NCBI RefSeq assembly: GCF_014349105.1
Contig: NZ_JACSJI010000001.1
Location: forward strand, 186,001 to 250,000
DNA: 64,000 nt
Direction of reading: 5' to 3'
Source of the DNA: Caulobacter sp. 17J80-11
GTDB lineage: Bacteria > Pseudomonadota > Alphaproteobacteria > Caulobacterales > Caulobacteraceae
The notes beneath the pieces were generated by a model. That model saw only the letters and a list, made by a program, of their open reading frames with translations, had not been told where the DNA came from and ran no database searches. A program made the translations under genes and the position numbers. Positions 32,102 through 41,470 of the stretch are shown piece after piece. Within the stretch, counting starts at the first letter, position 1. Every line of letters starts with the position of its first letter.

Positions 32102-34866
32102 CGGACGCTGGCGACGACCCGTGGGTCGCACGCATCCGCGGCGTCTCCCACCGATACGGCAAGGCGATCGCGCTGGACGGGGTCACCCTCGACGTCCCGG
32201 CGCGCAAGATGATCGGCATGATCGGCCCGGACGGGGTCGGCAAGTCGACCCTGCTCGGCATCCTGGCCGGCGTGCGCCGCATGCAGGAGGGCGAGGTCGA
32301 GGTCCTCGGCGGAAACATCGACGACGCCAAGTTCCGCAATAGCGTCGCCTCGCGCATCGCCTACCTGCCGCAGGGGCTGGGCAAGAACCTCTATCCGACC
32401 CTGTCGATCACCGAGAACGCCGACTTCTTCGGCCGGCTGTTCGGCCAGTCGGCCGAGGAGCGGGCCTGGCGGATCGACGACCTGTTCCGCTCGACCGACC
32501 TGACCCAGTTCCGCAATCGCCCGGCCGGCAAGCTGTCGGGCGGCATGAAGCAGAAGCTGGGGCTGTGCTGCTCGCTGATCCACGACCCGGACCTGCTGAT
32601 CCTCGACGAGCCGACCACCGGGGTCGATCCGCTGGCGCGGCGGCAGTTCTGGGACCTGATCGACCGCATCCGCGAGCGCCGCCCGGAAATGAGCGTGCTG
32701 GTCGCCACCGCCTACATGGACGAGGCCGAGCGCTTCGACTGGCTGGTGGCGATGAACGCCGGCAAGGTGCTCGACACCGGCACGCCGCAGGAACTGCGCG
32801 AGAAGAACGGCGTGGACACCCTGGAGAAGGCCTTCATCCGCATGCTGCCGGAGGAGGCGCGCGCGGGCCATCGCGAGCCGGTGATCACCCCCTACGTGCC
32901 CTCCGAAGGGCCGCCGGCCATCGAGTCGCACGGCCTGACCCAGAAGTTCGGCGCCTTCACCGCCGTCGACCACGTGAACTTCCGCATAGAGCGCGGCGAG
33001 ATCTTCGGATTCCTCGGCTCGAACGGCTGCGGCAAGACCACGACCATGAAGATGCTGACCGGCCTGCTGCCGCCGACCGAGGGCGAGGCCCTGCTGTTCG
33101 GCGAGCCGGTGAAGGGCGGCGACGTCGAGGCGCGCCGGCGGGTCGGCTTCATGTCCCAGGCCTTCTCGCTCTACACCGAGCTGACCGTGCGCCAGAACCT
33201 GATGCTGCACGCCCGGCTGTTCGACCTGCCCGAGGACAAGGGCAAGGCCCGGGTCGAGGAACTGATCAAGGACTTCGGCCTGGAGGCGGAGGCCGACACC
33301 CTGGCCGAGGCCTTGCCGCTGGGCATCCGCCAGCGCCTGTCGCTGGCGGTGGCGGTGCTGCACGAGCCGGAAGTGCTGATCCTCGACGAGCCGACGTCCG
33401 GCGTCGATCCGGTGGCTCGCGACGGCTTCTGGGAGCTGCTGATCCGCCTGTCGCGCGAGAAAGGCGTGACCATCTTCCTGTCCACCCACTTCATGAACGA
33501 GGCCGAGCGCTGCGACCGCATGTCGATGATGCACGCGGGCAAGGTGCTGGCGCAGGGCCCGCCGGCCGAGCTGGTCAAGGAGCGCGGGGCCAAGACCCTG
33601 GAGGAGGCCTTCATCGGCTATCTGGAGGAGGCCGCCGCCGCCCAGGCGCCGCGGGCGGGCACCACCTCCGACGAGCCGGTCGTTCCGCCGCCGCCGCCCG
33701 AGGCGGTCGCGGCGGAGTCCGCCGCGCACGCGGCGCCCAGCCGCTTCAGCCTCGGCCGCATCTGGGCCTTCGCCCGGCGCGAGACGATCGAACTGCGGCA
33801 CGACCGGGTGCGGCTGTTGTTCGCCCTGCTCGGGCCGCTCCTGCTGATGATCGTGTTCGGCTACGGCATCACGCTGGACGTCGACAACCTGACCTATGCG
33901 GTCCTGGACTACGACCAGACCACGGCCAGCCGGGACTACGCCGACGGCTTCCGCGGCTCTAAATACTACGACGAGCGGCCGCCGATCACGAGCTACGCGG
34001 AGCTCGACCGACGTCTGCGCAACGGCGAGCTGCGGTTCGCCATCGAAATCCCGCCCCGGTTCGAGGACGACCTGGTGCGCGGCCGCCAGCCGACGATCGG
34101 GGCGTATATCGACGGCGCCAACCCGTTCCGTGCGGAAACGGCCCGCGACTACGTCAACGCGACCCATCAGCGGTACCTGACGGTGCTGCGCGACGAGAAG
34201 GGCCTGCCGCCGGCCGCGCAGCCGGTGATCATCGACAACCGGGCGCTCTACAATCAGGCGTTCCTCAGCCTCTACGCCCTGGTCCCGGGCGACATCATGC
34301 TGCTGCTGATCCTGATCCCGAGCATGCTGACCGCCCTGGCCGTGGTGCGCGAGAAGGAGCTCGGCTCGATCGCCAACTTCTACGCGGCGCCGGCCAGCAA
34401 GGCGGAGTTCCTGATCGGCAAGCAGTTGCCCTATCTCGCCGTGGCGCTGATCCAGTTCGCCTCCTTGTTATTGCTCGCAGTCTTCCTGTTCCAGGTGCCG
34501 ATCAAGGGCAGCTTCCTCACCCTCCTGCTCGGGGGCGTGCTGTTCGTGATGGCCAGCACCGGCTTCGGCCAGCTGATCTCGGTGTTCTCCGCGACCCAGT
34601 CGGCGGCCATCTTCGCCGCGGCGATCATCACCATTCTCCCGGCCGTTCAGTTCTCCGGCATGTTCGTGCCGGTCTCCTCCCTGAGCGGCGCCGCGGCGAT
34701 CGGTGGGCGGATTTTCCCCAGCACCTACTTCCAGGCGATCAGCGTGGGGACCTTCACCAAGGCGCTCGGCATTGACGCGCTGTGGCCGCAACTCGTGTCC
34801 CTGGCGGTGATCATCCTGGTCTACTTCACCCTCTCGGTGCTGCTGCTGAAAAAGCAGGAGGCGTGA
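32098..34866 (+). CDS. RbbA-like ABC transporter: two ATPase domains fused to a permease
   Basis: 922 aa. NBD1 (about residues 10-235) has Walker [10 protein letters not shown], signature LSGGMKQKL and Walker [17 protein letters not shown]2 (about 275-500) has Walker [10 protein letters not shown] and Walker [14 protein letters not shown], but its signature is LPLGIRQRL instead of LSGGQ. A linker rich in Pro/Ala follows, then an ABC-2-type permease with one helix near 580 and five or so near 725-918, plus a large extracytoplasmic loop. The start is GTG at 32098. Substrates of this exporter type are poorly known. Confidence 0.92.
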   Translation: MTDAGDDPWVARIRGVSHRYGKAIALDGVTLDVPARKMIGMIGPDGVGKSTLLGILAGVRRMQEGEVEVLGGNIDDAKFRNSVASRIAYLPQGLGKNLYPTLSITENADFFGRLFGQSAEERAWRIDDLFRSTDLTQFRNRPAGKLSGGMKQKLGLCCSLIHDPDLLILDEPTTGVDPLARRQFWDLIDRIRERRPEMSVLVATAYMDEAERFDWLVAMNAGKVLDTGTPQELREKNGVDTLEKAFIRMLPEEARAGHREPVITPYVPSEGPPAIESHGLTQKFGAFTAVDHVNFRIERGEIFGFLGSNGCGKTTTMKMLTGLLPPTEGEALLFGEPVKGGDVEARRRVGFMSQAFSLYTELTVRQNLMLHARLFDLPEDKGKARVEELIKDFGLEAEADTLAEALPLGIRQRLSLAVAVLHEPEVLILDEPTSGVDPVARDGFWELLIRLSREKGVTIFLSTHFMNEAERCDRMSMMHAGKVLAQGPPAELVKERGAKTLEEAFIGYLEEAAAAQAPRAGTTSDEPVVPPPPPEAVAAESAAHAAPSRFSLGRIWAFARRETIELRHDRVRLLFALLGPLLLMIVFGYGITLDVDNLTYAVLDYDQTTASRDYADGFRGSKYYDERPPITSYAELDRRLRNGELRFAIEIPPRFEDDLVRGRQPTIGAYIDGANPFRAETARDYVNATHQRYLTVLRDEKGLPPAAQPVIIDNRALYNQAFLSLYALVPGDIMLLLILIPSMLTALAVVREKELGSIANFYAAPASKAEFLIGKQLPYLAVALIQFASLLLLAVFLFQVPIKGSFLTLLLGGVLFVMASTGFGQLISVFSATQSAAIFAAAIITILPAVQFSGMFVPVSSLSGAAAIGGRIFPSTYFQAISVGTFTKALGIDALWPQLVSLAVIILVYFTLSVLLLKKQEA

Positions 34867-34869
34867 GCG

Positions 34870-35997
34870 GTGAAGAACCTCAGGCACATCTTCTACTTGG
34901 GCCTGAAGGAGATGGTCAGCCTCGCGCGCGACCCGGTGATGCTGTTTCTGATCGTGTACGCTTTCACCTTCGCCGTCATCACGCCGTCGAAGAGCTCGGT
35001 GATGGACGTGCGCAACGCCTCGGTGGCGGTGGTCGACGAGGACCAGTCGGAAGCGTCGCGCGCGGTGATCGAGGCCCTGCGGCCGCCGGAGTTCCGCCCC
35101 GCGAAGGAGATCCCGTTCAGCGACATCAACCGCGTCCTCGATCGAGGCAAGTACACCTTCGTCGTCGACATCCCCCCGGACTTCCAGGCCGACCTGGCGA
35201 GGGACGCCGAGCCGACCGTTCAGATCGTCACCGACGCCACGGCCATGAGCCAGGCCGGCCGCGGCGGGGGCTACATCGCCGAGATCGTCAAGAACACGGT
35301 GGAGCCGTTCTGGAGAGGCCAAGGAGAGCCGGAGGCTAAACCCCTGGTGGGGCTCGAGACCCGACCGCGCTTCAACCCGAACCTGGAGCAGGGCTGGTTC
35401 GTCGCCATCAACCAGGTGATCAACAACATCACCGTCCTGGCGATCTTCCTGACCGGGGCGGCGGTGCTGCGCGAACGCGAGCACGGCAACATCGAGCACT
35501 TGCTGGTGATGCCACTGCGCCCCTTCGAGCTGATGTTCGCCAAGGTCTGGGCCAACGGCCTGGTCGTGGTCGCCGCGGCGATGGCGTCGCTGTTCCTGGT
35601 GGTGCAGGGCGTGCTCCGAGTGCCGATCGCGGGCTCGATCCCGCTCTTCCTGCTCGGGCTCTGCATCTACCTGTTCTCGGTCACCGCGCTGGGGATCATG
35701 CTGGCCACCCTGGTCGGCTCCATGCCCCAATTCGGCCTGCTGGCCTTTCCCGTGTTCATCGTCATGAACCTGCTCTCGGGGGGGCAGACCCCGCTCGAGA
35801 GCATGCCGCTGGTGCTGCAGAAGGCCATGCAGTTCGTGCCCTCGACCCACTTCGTCAGCTTTTCGCAGGCGGTGCTCTTCCGGAATGCGGACATCACCAT
35901 GGTGTGGCCGGACATGCTGAAGATGTTCGCGATCGGGTCCGTCTACACCGTCGTCACCCTCTCCCGGTTCCGGAAGATGCTCGCGGCGGTTCAGTGA
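34870..35997 (+). CDS. ABC-2-type permease (YhhJ-like)
   Basis: 375 aa with an N-terminal helix (about residues 19-38, DPVMLFLIVYAFTFAVIT), a large periplasmic domain and five C-terminal helices, for example VINNITVLAIFLTGAAVL and PLFLLGLCIYLFSVTALGIML. The motif LREREHGNIEHLLVMPLRPFE is the family's conserved loop. It pairs with the permease half of the upstream fusion protein to form the transport path. The GTG start lies 3 bp after the upstream stop. Confidence 0.92.
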   Translation: MKNLRHIFYLGLKEMVSLARDPVMLFLIVYAFTFAVITPSKSSVMDVRNASVAVVDEDQSEASRAVIEALRPPEFRPAKEIPFSDINRVLDRGKYTFVVDIPPDFQADLARDAEPTVQIVTDATAMSQAGRGGGYIAEIVKNTVEPFWRGQGEPEAKPLVGLETRPRFNPNLEQGWFVAINQVINNITVLAIFLTGAAVLREREHGNIEHLLVMPLRPFELMFAKVWANGLVVVAAAMASLFLVVQGVLRVPIAGSIPLFLLGLCIYLFSVTALGIMLATLVGSMPQFGLLAFPVFIVMNLLSGGQTPLESMPLVLQKAMQFVPSTHFVSFSQAVLFRNADITMVWPDMLKMFAIGSVYTVVTLSRFRKMLAAVQ

Positions 35998-36009
35998 AAG
36001 GGTAGGGCT

Positions 36010-37533
36010 ATGAAGGCGCGATCCCCTGGCGTGCGCACGACGACCCGGCTGGCCGCGTCCGCGGCGGCCCTGCTCGTGACGGTGTCGTCGACCGGCTGCC
36101 GCACGGTGGGCCCCGACTACAAGCGGCCCGAGGCGACCTATCCTGCCGAGTTCCGCGGGCAGACCGGTACGACCGCCGCCGGTTCGATCGCCGAGCAACC
36201 CTGGCAAAGCGTGTTCACCGACCCGGCCCTGCAGGCGCTGATCACCGACGCGCTGGCCAACAACCACGATCTCGAGATCGCCGCGGCGCGGGTGCAGCAG
36301 GCGCAGGCCCTGGTCGGGATCGTCGAGTCGCAGGGCGGCCCCCAGCTCGACTACCAGACCTTCCTCGGCACCCAGCAGACCCTGACGCCGGAGCCCAACG
36401 ACATCGGCACCGCCCGGTTCGCTGCGATCGGCGGGGCGCTGAACGCCTCCTGGGAGATCGACCTTTGGGGGCGCATCCGCCGTCAGACCGAGGCGGCCGA
36501 AGCCAACCTCTACGCCCAGCAGTACGTCGCCCGCGGCGTTGTCCTGTCCCTGGTGAGCGAGGTCGCGTCCGGCTACTTCCGCCTGCTGACGCTCGACCGC
36601 GAGCTGGAGATCGCCCAGGAGAGCCAGAAGGTTTACGGCCGGACGCTGGACCTGTTCACCCTGCGCTTCGACGCCGGCAAGGACAGCAAGCTGCCGGTCG
36701 AACGCGCCTCGTCGGGCTACCAGGCGAGCCAGGCCGACGTCGAGGACCTGAAGCGCGCCATCGCCCAGCAGGAGAACGCGCTCAGCGTCCTGCTCGGCGT
36801 CCCGCCGCGCGCCATCGCCCGCGGCCGCCCGCTGGATCAGCAGATCGCCCCGCCGACGCCGGTGGGCGCGACCAGCGAGGTGCTGCAACGTCGGCCGGAC
36901 ATCCTGCGCGCCGAGCAGGAAATGATCCGGGCCAACGCCGAGATCGGCGTCGCCGTGGCCAACTACTTCCCGCGCGTCGGCCTCTCGGCCCTGCTCGGCG
37001 GCGACATCGTCCACTTCGAGGGCGACACCAACAGCTTCGGGCTCTGGAACCTGGCCCTGAACGCCGCCGGGCCGATCTTCACCAGCGGCCGGCTGGAGGA
37101 GGCGTACAATCTGCGTCGGGCGTTCTGGGACCAGTCGGTGGCGGAGTACCGCAAGACCGTCCTGACCGCCTTCCAGGAGACCTCCGACGCGCTGGCCGCG
37201 CAGGACACCCTGGGGCGTCAGCGCACGGCGCTGGAACGCCAGGTCGCGTCGCTGCGCGAGTCCATGGACCTCGCGCTTCTCCGCTACGATGGGGGTCGGG
37301 CCAGCTATTTCGAGGTGCTGGAGGCCGAGCAGCAGCTGTTCCCGGCCGAGGACGCCCTGGCCCGCACCAAGCGCGACCAGCTGCTGGCGGTGGTCAACCT
37401 CTACAAGGCGCTGGGCGGCGGCTGGCACACCGCTGCCCCGGCGGCCGGGATCAACACGGCGTCTCCGGCCGTTCCACCAGGGAGAAATCCGTCCAATCCA
37501 CCGGCGAGAAATCCGTCCAACGGGGGTGAGTGA
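36010..37533 (+). CDS. NodT-type outer-membrane efflux lipoprotein
   Basis: 507 aa TolC-like factor. The N-terminus has a signal with a possible lipobox (VSSTGC, Cys about 30) followed by RTVGPDYKRPEATYP, the family's start pattern. Two OEP repeats follow, with long helical segments such as AAARVQQAQALVGIVESQ and LERQVASLRESMDLALLRYD. It completes the tripartite exporter with the three genes before it. The C-terminal tail carries an exact 24-nt tandem duplication (37482-37520), giving RNPSN twice. Confidence 0.92.
   Translation: MKARSPGVRTTTRLAASAAALLVTVSSTGCRTVGPDYKRPEATYPAEFRGQTGTTAAGSIAEQPWQSVFTDPALQALITDALANNHDLEIAAARVQQAQALVGIVESQGGPQLDYQTFLGTQQTLTPEPNDIGTARFAAIGGALNASWEIDLWGRIRRQTEAAEANLYAQQYVARGVVLSLVSEVASGYFRLLTLDRELEIAQESQKVYGRTLDLFTLRFDAGKDSKLPVERASSGYQASQADVEDLKRAIAQQENALSVLLGVPPRAIARGRPLDQQIAPPTPVGATSEVLQRRPDILRAEQEMIRANAEIGVAVANYFPRVGLSALLGGDIVHFEGDTNSFGLWNLALNAAGPIFTSGRLEEAYNLRRAFWDQSVAEYRKTVLTAFQETSDALAAQDTLGRQRTALERQVASLRESMDLALLRYDGGRASYFEVLEAEQQLFPAEDALARTKRDQLLAVVNLYKALGGGWHTAAPAAGINTASPAVPPGRNPSNPPARNPSNGGE
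37482..37520 (+). repeat. Short tandem duplication at the 3' end of the efflux-lipoprotein gene
   Basis: GAGAAATCCGTCCAA occurs at 37482-37496 and 37506-37520, a 24-nt period that keeps the frame. It encodes RNPSN-PPA-RNPSN in the last codons. The tail lies after the last conserved repeat and is probably tolerated. Confidence 0.85.
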
Positions 37534-37534
37534 C

Positions 37535-39688
37535 ATGTCCGCCTGGCGCGCGTTCGGCCCCGTGCCGGACTACTGGGTCGACGCCTGGCAGCGCTCGATC
37601 CTGTTTCTCGACATCCTGAGGGAGCGGGGCAACCAGTACTGGGAGCACAACGCGGCGACCGCGCCCAACGTGCTGACTTTCGCGGCCGACGAACTGGTGC
37701 TCGACGGGCGCAACCTGCCCCGACCCGTCAACTACGGCCTGGTGCGCATCAAGCCTCCCGAGGGCGTGAAGACCGATCCGGCCAAGCCGCCCTACATCGT
37801 GGTCGACCCGCGCGCCGGCCACGGCCCCGGCATCGGCGGGATGAAGCAGGACAGCGAGATCGGCGTTGCCCTGGCCGCCGGGCACCCCTGCTACTTCGTC
37901 GGCTTCCTGCCCCAGCCCCTGCCCGGCCAGACCATCGAGGACGTGTGCGAGGCGGAGGCGGCGTTCATCGCCGAGGTCGCACGCCGTCACCCGCAGGCCG
38001 AGGGCAAGCCGGTGATCGTCGCCAACTGCCAGGCCGGCTGGCAGGTGATGATGGCCGCAGCACTCCATCCCGATCTGACCGGACCGATCCTCTTGGCCGG
38101 CTCGCCGCTGTCCTACTGGGCCGGCGAGCGCGGCAAGAACCCGCTGCGCTATCTGGGCGGCGTGCTGGGCGGGACCTGGATGACGGCGCTGGCGGGCGAC
38201 CTGGGCGACGGCATCTTCGACGGCGCCGCCCTGGTGGCCAATTTCGAGAGCCTCGACCTGCCCAACACGTATTGGGAGAAGCCCTACAACGTCTATTCCA
38301 AGGTCGACACCGAGGGGCCGAGGTTCCTCGACTTCGAGACCTGGTGGGGCAGCCCGGTGCTGCTGAACGCCGAAGAGATGCAGTGGATCGCCGACAACCT
38401 GTTCGTCGGCAATAAGCTGTCCACCGGCGCGCTGCGCACCTCCGAGGGCGTCCGCATCGACCTGCGCAACATCCGCTCGCCGATCGTGGTGTTCTGCTCC
38501 TGGGGCGACAACATCACCCCGCCGCAGCAGGCGCTGGGCTGGATCACCGACATCTACGACCACGAGCGCGAGATCGCCGCCAACGGCCAGACCATCGTCT
38601 ACTGCCTGCACCAGACCATCGGCCACCTCGGCATCTTCGTGTCCGGAAAGGTGGCGACCAAGGAGCACCGCGAGTTCACCTCGTGCATGGACATGATCGA
38701 CCTGGCGCCGCCCGGGCTCTACGAGGCGGTGATCACCGAGGTCGAACCGGACACTGCAAACGCGGCCCTGATCGACGGTCGCTGGCTGTTCTCCCTTCAG
38801 CCGCGGACCGTGGCCGACGTGGCCGAGATCGTCGGCGAACGGCCCGACGACGATCTGCGCTTCGCGGCGGTGGCGCGGGTGTCGGAGACCAATCTCGCCC
38901 TCTATCGCGACTTCCTGGCCCCGACGGTGCAGGCGATGAGCACGCCGCTGTCGGCCGAGGTGCTGCGCTGGACGCACCCGAACCGGCTGCGCTTTGCGGC
39001 CTTTTCCGACGTGAACCCGCTGATGAAGCCGGTCGAAGGCCTGGCCAAGGCGGTGCGCCAGGGCCGCGAGCCGGCCGAGCCGGACAATCCGCTGGTAGCG
39101 ATCGAGAAGGCGACCGCGGCCTGGATCAGCGCTTCTTTGCAGGCTTACGGCCTGGCGCGCGACGCCATGACCGAGGCCGCCTTCGTCGCCGCCTACGGCG
39201 CGCGCCTGACCCAGGCCGCGGCCGGCCTCGACCGCCAGGCGCCGCGCCGGCATATCGAGCGCGACCTGGTGCGCGAGGCGGACGAGGCGCGGCTGCGCTC
39301 CGACCTCGAGCAGAAGTTCGAGATCGGCGGCGCGTCCGAGGCGGCGGCCCGCGCCCTGATCTACGTCAACCGGCCCGACGGCAGTTTCGACGAGCGCGGC
39401 TCGGCCATGTTCAAGGTGCTGCGGGCGGCGCAGCCGGCCGACGAGCGGCTGCCCGCCGCGGAGCTCAAGGAACTTGTGAAAGAGCAGGACCTGCTGCTGC
39501 GCCTCGACGAGGAGCGGGCCATCCAGGCGATCCCGAAGCTGCTGCCGCCGGACGCCGGACGTCGGAAGCGCGTGCTGGACGAGGTGCACGGCCTGGTCGA
39601 AGCCCGCGGAAACCTGGCGGAGGAGGGACGGCGCCGGCTGCAGCGCGTGGACGCCCTGTTCGAGATGGGAGCGGCCGGCCATGCCTGA
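37535..39688 (+). CDS. DUF3141 protein with PHA-synthase-like alpha/beta hydrolase fold
   Basis: 717 aa. The N-terminal half is an alpha/beta-hydrolase: VDPRAGHGPGIGG near residue 91, nucleophile elbow ANCQAGWQ with Cys165, acid motif SWGDNITPP with Asp325 and His364 in TIGHLGIFV. Cys-Asp-His with these spacings is the PHA-synthase (PhaC) pattern rather than a Ser-lipase pattern. The C-terminal half (about 400-717) is helical and unknown. The protein begins WRAFGPVPDYWVDAWQRSIL, again like PhaC. GGGGGTGAG lies upstream of ATG 37535. Its stop overlaps the phosphotransacetylase start by 8 nt. Polymer synthesis is not shown. Confidence 0.85.
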   Translation: MSAWRAFGPVPDYWVDAWQRSILFLDILRERGNQYWEHNAATAPNVLTFAADELVLDGRNLPRPVNYGLVRIKPPEGVKTDPAKPPYIVVDPRAGHGPGIGGMKQDSEIGVALAAGHPCYFVGFLPQPLPGQTIEDVCEAEAAFIAEVARRHPQAEGKPVIVANCQAGWQVMMAAALHPDLTGPILLAGSPLSYWAGERGKNPLRYLGGVLGGTWMTALAGDLGDGIFDGAALVANFESLDLPNTYWEKPYNVYSKVDTEGPRFLDFETWWGSPVLLNAEEMQWIADNLFVGNKLSTGALRTSEGVRIDLRNIRSPIVVFCSWGDNITPPQQALGWITDIYDHEREIAANGQTIVYCLHQTIGHLGIFVSGKVATKEHREFTSCMDMIDLAPPGLYEAVITEVEPDTANAALIDGRWLFSLQPRTVADVAEIVGERPDDDLRFAAVARVSETNLALYRDFLAPTVQAMSTPLSAEVLRWTHPNRLRFAAFSDVNPLMKPVEGLAKAVRQGREPAEPDNPLVAIEKATAAWISASLQAYGLARDAMTEAAFVAAYGARLTQAAAGLDRQAPRRHIERDLVREADEARLRSDLEQKFEIGGASEAAARALIYVNRPDGSFDERGSAMFKVLRAAQPADERLPAAELKELVKEQDLLLRLDEERAIQAIPKLLPPDAGRRKRVLDEVHGLVEARGNLAEEGRRRLQRVDALFEMGAAGHA

Positions 39689-40646
39689 CTCGACGGAGCC
39701 GCCGAACGGACGGCGGCACGACAAGTTCGAACGCCTCGTCGAGGTGGCCCACCGCCATCCGCCGGTCGCCACCGCCGTCGCCCATCCCTGCGACCAGGTC
39801 TCGCTGGAGAGCGCGATCGAGGCCGCGCGGATGAAGCTGATCGCGCCGATCCTGGTCGGGCCGCAGCCGCGCATTCGCGACGTGGCCGCCAAGGGCTCGC
39901 TGGACATCTCCGCCTTCGAGCTCGTCGACGCCGCCCACAGCCATGACGCGGCCGCCAAGGCGGTGGAGCTGGTCCGCGCCGGCCGGGCCGAGGCCCTGAT
40001 GAAGGGCAGCCTGCACACCGACGAGCTGATGGGCGCGGTGGTCAAGCGCGAGACGGGCCTGCGCACCGAGCGTCGCATCAGCCACTGCTTCATCATGGAC
40101 GTGCCCGGCCACGCCGACGCGCTGATCATCACCGACGCGGCGGTGAACGTCGCCCCGACCCTCGAGGAGAAGGTCGACATCGTTCAGAACGCGATCGACC
40201 TGGCCCACGCCATGGGCGTGGCCCAGCCTCTGGTGGCGATCCTGTCGGCTATGGAGACGGTCAATCCGAAGGTTCTCTCCACGGTCGAGGCCGCGGCGCT
40301 GTGCAAGATGGCCGAGCGCGGCCAGATCACCGGCGCCGTGCTGGACGGCCCGCTGGCGCTGGACAACGCCATCGATCCGGAGGCCGCGGCGATCAAGAAG
40401 ATCGCCTCGCCGGTGGCCGGTCGCGCCAACGTCCTGGTGGTGCCGGACCTGGAGGCCGGCAACATGCTGGCCAAGAGCCTGTCCTTCCTGGCCGGAGCCG
40501 ACGCCGCCGGTATCGTGCTGGGCGCGCGCGTGCCGGTGATCCTGACCAGCCGGGCCGACGCCCTGCTGACGAGGCTGGCGTCGTGTGCAGTGGCGGTGCT
40601 GGTGGCCGCCTACAAGCGCGCCAATCCCGGCAAAGCGGTCGGCTGA
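39681..40646 (+). CDS. Phosphate acetyl/butyryltransferase
   Basis: 321 aa PTA/PTB-family enzyme exchanging CoA for phosphate on an acyl group (acyl-CoA to acyl-phosphate). Conserved parts are LMKGSLHTDELMGAVVKRE near residues 108-126, DAAVNVAPTLEEKVDIVQNA, DGPLALDNAI and VPDLEAGNMLAKSL. No enoyl-hydratase domain is fused, unlike some relatives. Together with the kinase at 41471 it would make ATP from acyl-CoA. Whether acetyl or butyryl is used is not clear from sequence. Confidence 0.9.
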   Translation: MPDSTEPPNGRRHDKFERLVEVAHRHPPVATAVAHPCDQVSLESAIEAARMKLIAPILVGPQPRIRDVAAKGSLDISAFELVDAAHSHDAAAKAVELVRAGRAEALMKGSLHTDELMGAVVKRETGLRTERRISHCFIMDVPGHADALIITDAAVNVAPTLEEKVDIVQNAIDLAHAMGVAQPLVAILSAMETVNPKVLSTVEAAALCKMAERGQITGAVLDGPLALDNAIDPEAAAIKKIASPVAGRANVLVVPDLEAGNMLAKSLSFLAGADAAGIVLGARVPVILTSRADALLTRLASCAVAVLVAAYKRANPGKAVG

Positions 40647-40652
40647 GGGCGG

Positions 40653-41435
40653 GTGGTGGCCGAACCCGCAAGTTCCGTCCTGACCGGGCATAAGGCGCTG
40701 ATCGTCGGCGTCGCCAACGAGCACTCCATCGCCTGGGGCTGCGCCAAGGCCTTCCGCGCGGCGGGGGCGGAGCTGGCCGTGACCTGGCTGAACGACAAGG
40801 CGCGCGGCTATGTCGAGCCTCTGGCGCAGCAGGTCGGCGCTTCGATCACCGCGCCGCTGGACGTCTCCGTCCCCGGCCAGCTGGAGGCGGTGTTCGACCT
40901 GATCCGCACGCGCTGGGGCCGGCTGGACAGCCTGGTCCACTCCATCGCCTCCGCGCCGAAGGAGGACCTGCAGGGCGGCCTCCTGGACTGCTCGGCCGAG
41001 GGCTTCGCCAAGGCGATGGACGTCTCCTGCCACTCGTTCGTGCGGATGGCGAAGCTGGCCGCGCCGCTGATGACCGAGGGCGGGACGATGTTCGCCATGA
41101 GCTACTACGGCGCGACCCGGGTCGTGCCGAACTACAACGTGATGGGCCCGGTCAAGGCGGCGTTGGAGGCGGCCTGCCGCTACCTCGCCTACGAGCTGGG
41201 CGACGCCGGCATCCGGGTGCACGCGATCTCGCCCGGGCCGTTGAAGACCCGCGCGGCCTCGGGCCTGAAGGACTTCGAGCTGATGCTGAACGAGGCCGCC
41301 CAGAAGGCGCCGCTGGGCGAGCTGGTCGACGTCGACGACGTGGGCTCGGCCTGCGCCTTCCTGGCCACCGACTACGCCCGCCGGATCACCGGCGGGACCA
41401 TCTACGTCGACGGGGGCGCCAACATCGTCGCCTGA
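40653..41435 (+). CDS. fabI: Enoyl-[acyl-carrier-protein] reductase
   Basis: 260 aa SDR-type reductase of fatty-acid elongation. GVANEHSIAWGCAKAF is the FabI cofactor motif; LVHSIASAP and YNVMGPVKAALEA (Tyr-x6-Lys) give the active site. The C-terminal AISPGPLKTRAASG fits. The start is GTG at 40653, with GAGGGCGG upstream; a second GTG follows at once. Its place between phosphotransacetylase and acetate kinase is unusual for fabI and suggests an extra copy with a special task (inference). Confidence 0.93.
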   Translation: MVAEPASSVLTGHKALIVGVANEHSIAWGCAKAFRAAGAELAVTWLNDKARGYVEPLAQQVGASITAPLDVSVPGQLEAVFDLIRTRWGRLDSLVHSIASAPKEDLQGGLLDCSAEGFAKAMDVSCHSFVRMAKLAAPLMTEGGTMFAMSYYGATRVVPNYNVMGPVKAALEAACRYLAYELGDAGIRVHAISPGPLKTRAASGLKDFELMLNEAAQKAPLGELVDVDDVGSACAFLATDYARRITGGTIYVDGGANIVA

Positions 41436-41470
41436 GGCGACGGGCCCTGTCGCCTGCAGGAGCGACCACC

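Noticed and set aside
37482-37520. Repeat considered as a CRISPR or minisatellite
   Set aside because: Only two units, inside a coding region and in frame; no cas genes or spacer pattern anywhere in the window.
34468-37536. Very long open frame (about 1,000 codons) on the minus strand antisense to the exporter genes
   Set aside because: It mirrors real genes on the other strand; composition is His/Arg/Gln/Asp-rich low-complexity without motifs, as expected for antisense frames in very GC-rich DNA.
37451-40180. Long minus-strand open frame antisense to the DUF3141 and phosphotransacetylase genes
   Set aside because: No motif, no ribosome site and atypical composition; the plus strand has complete recognisable enzymes.
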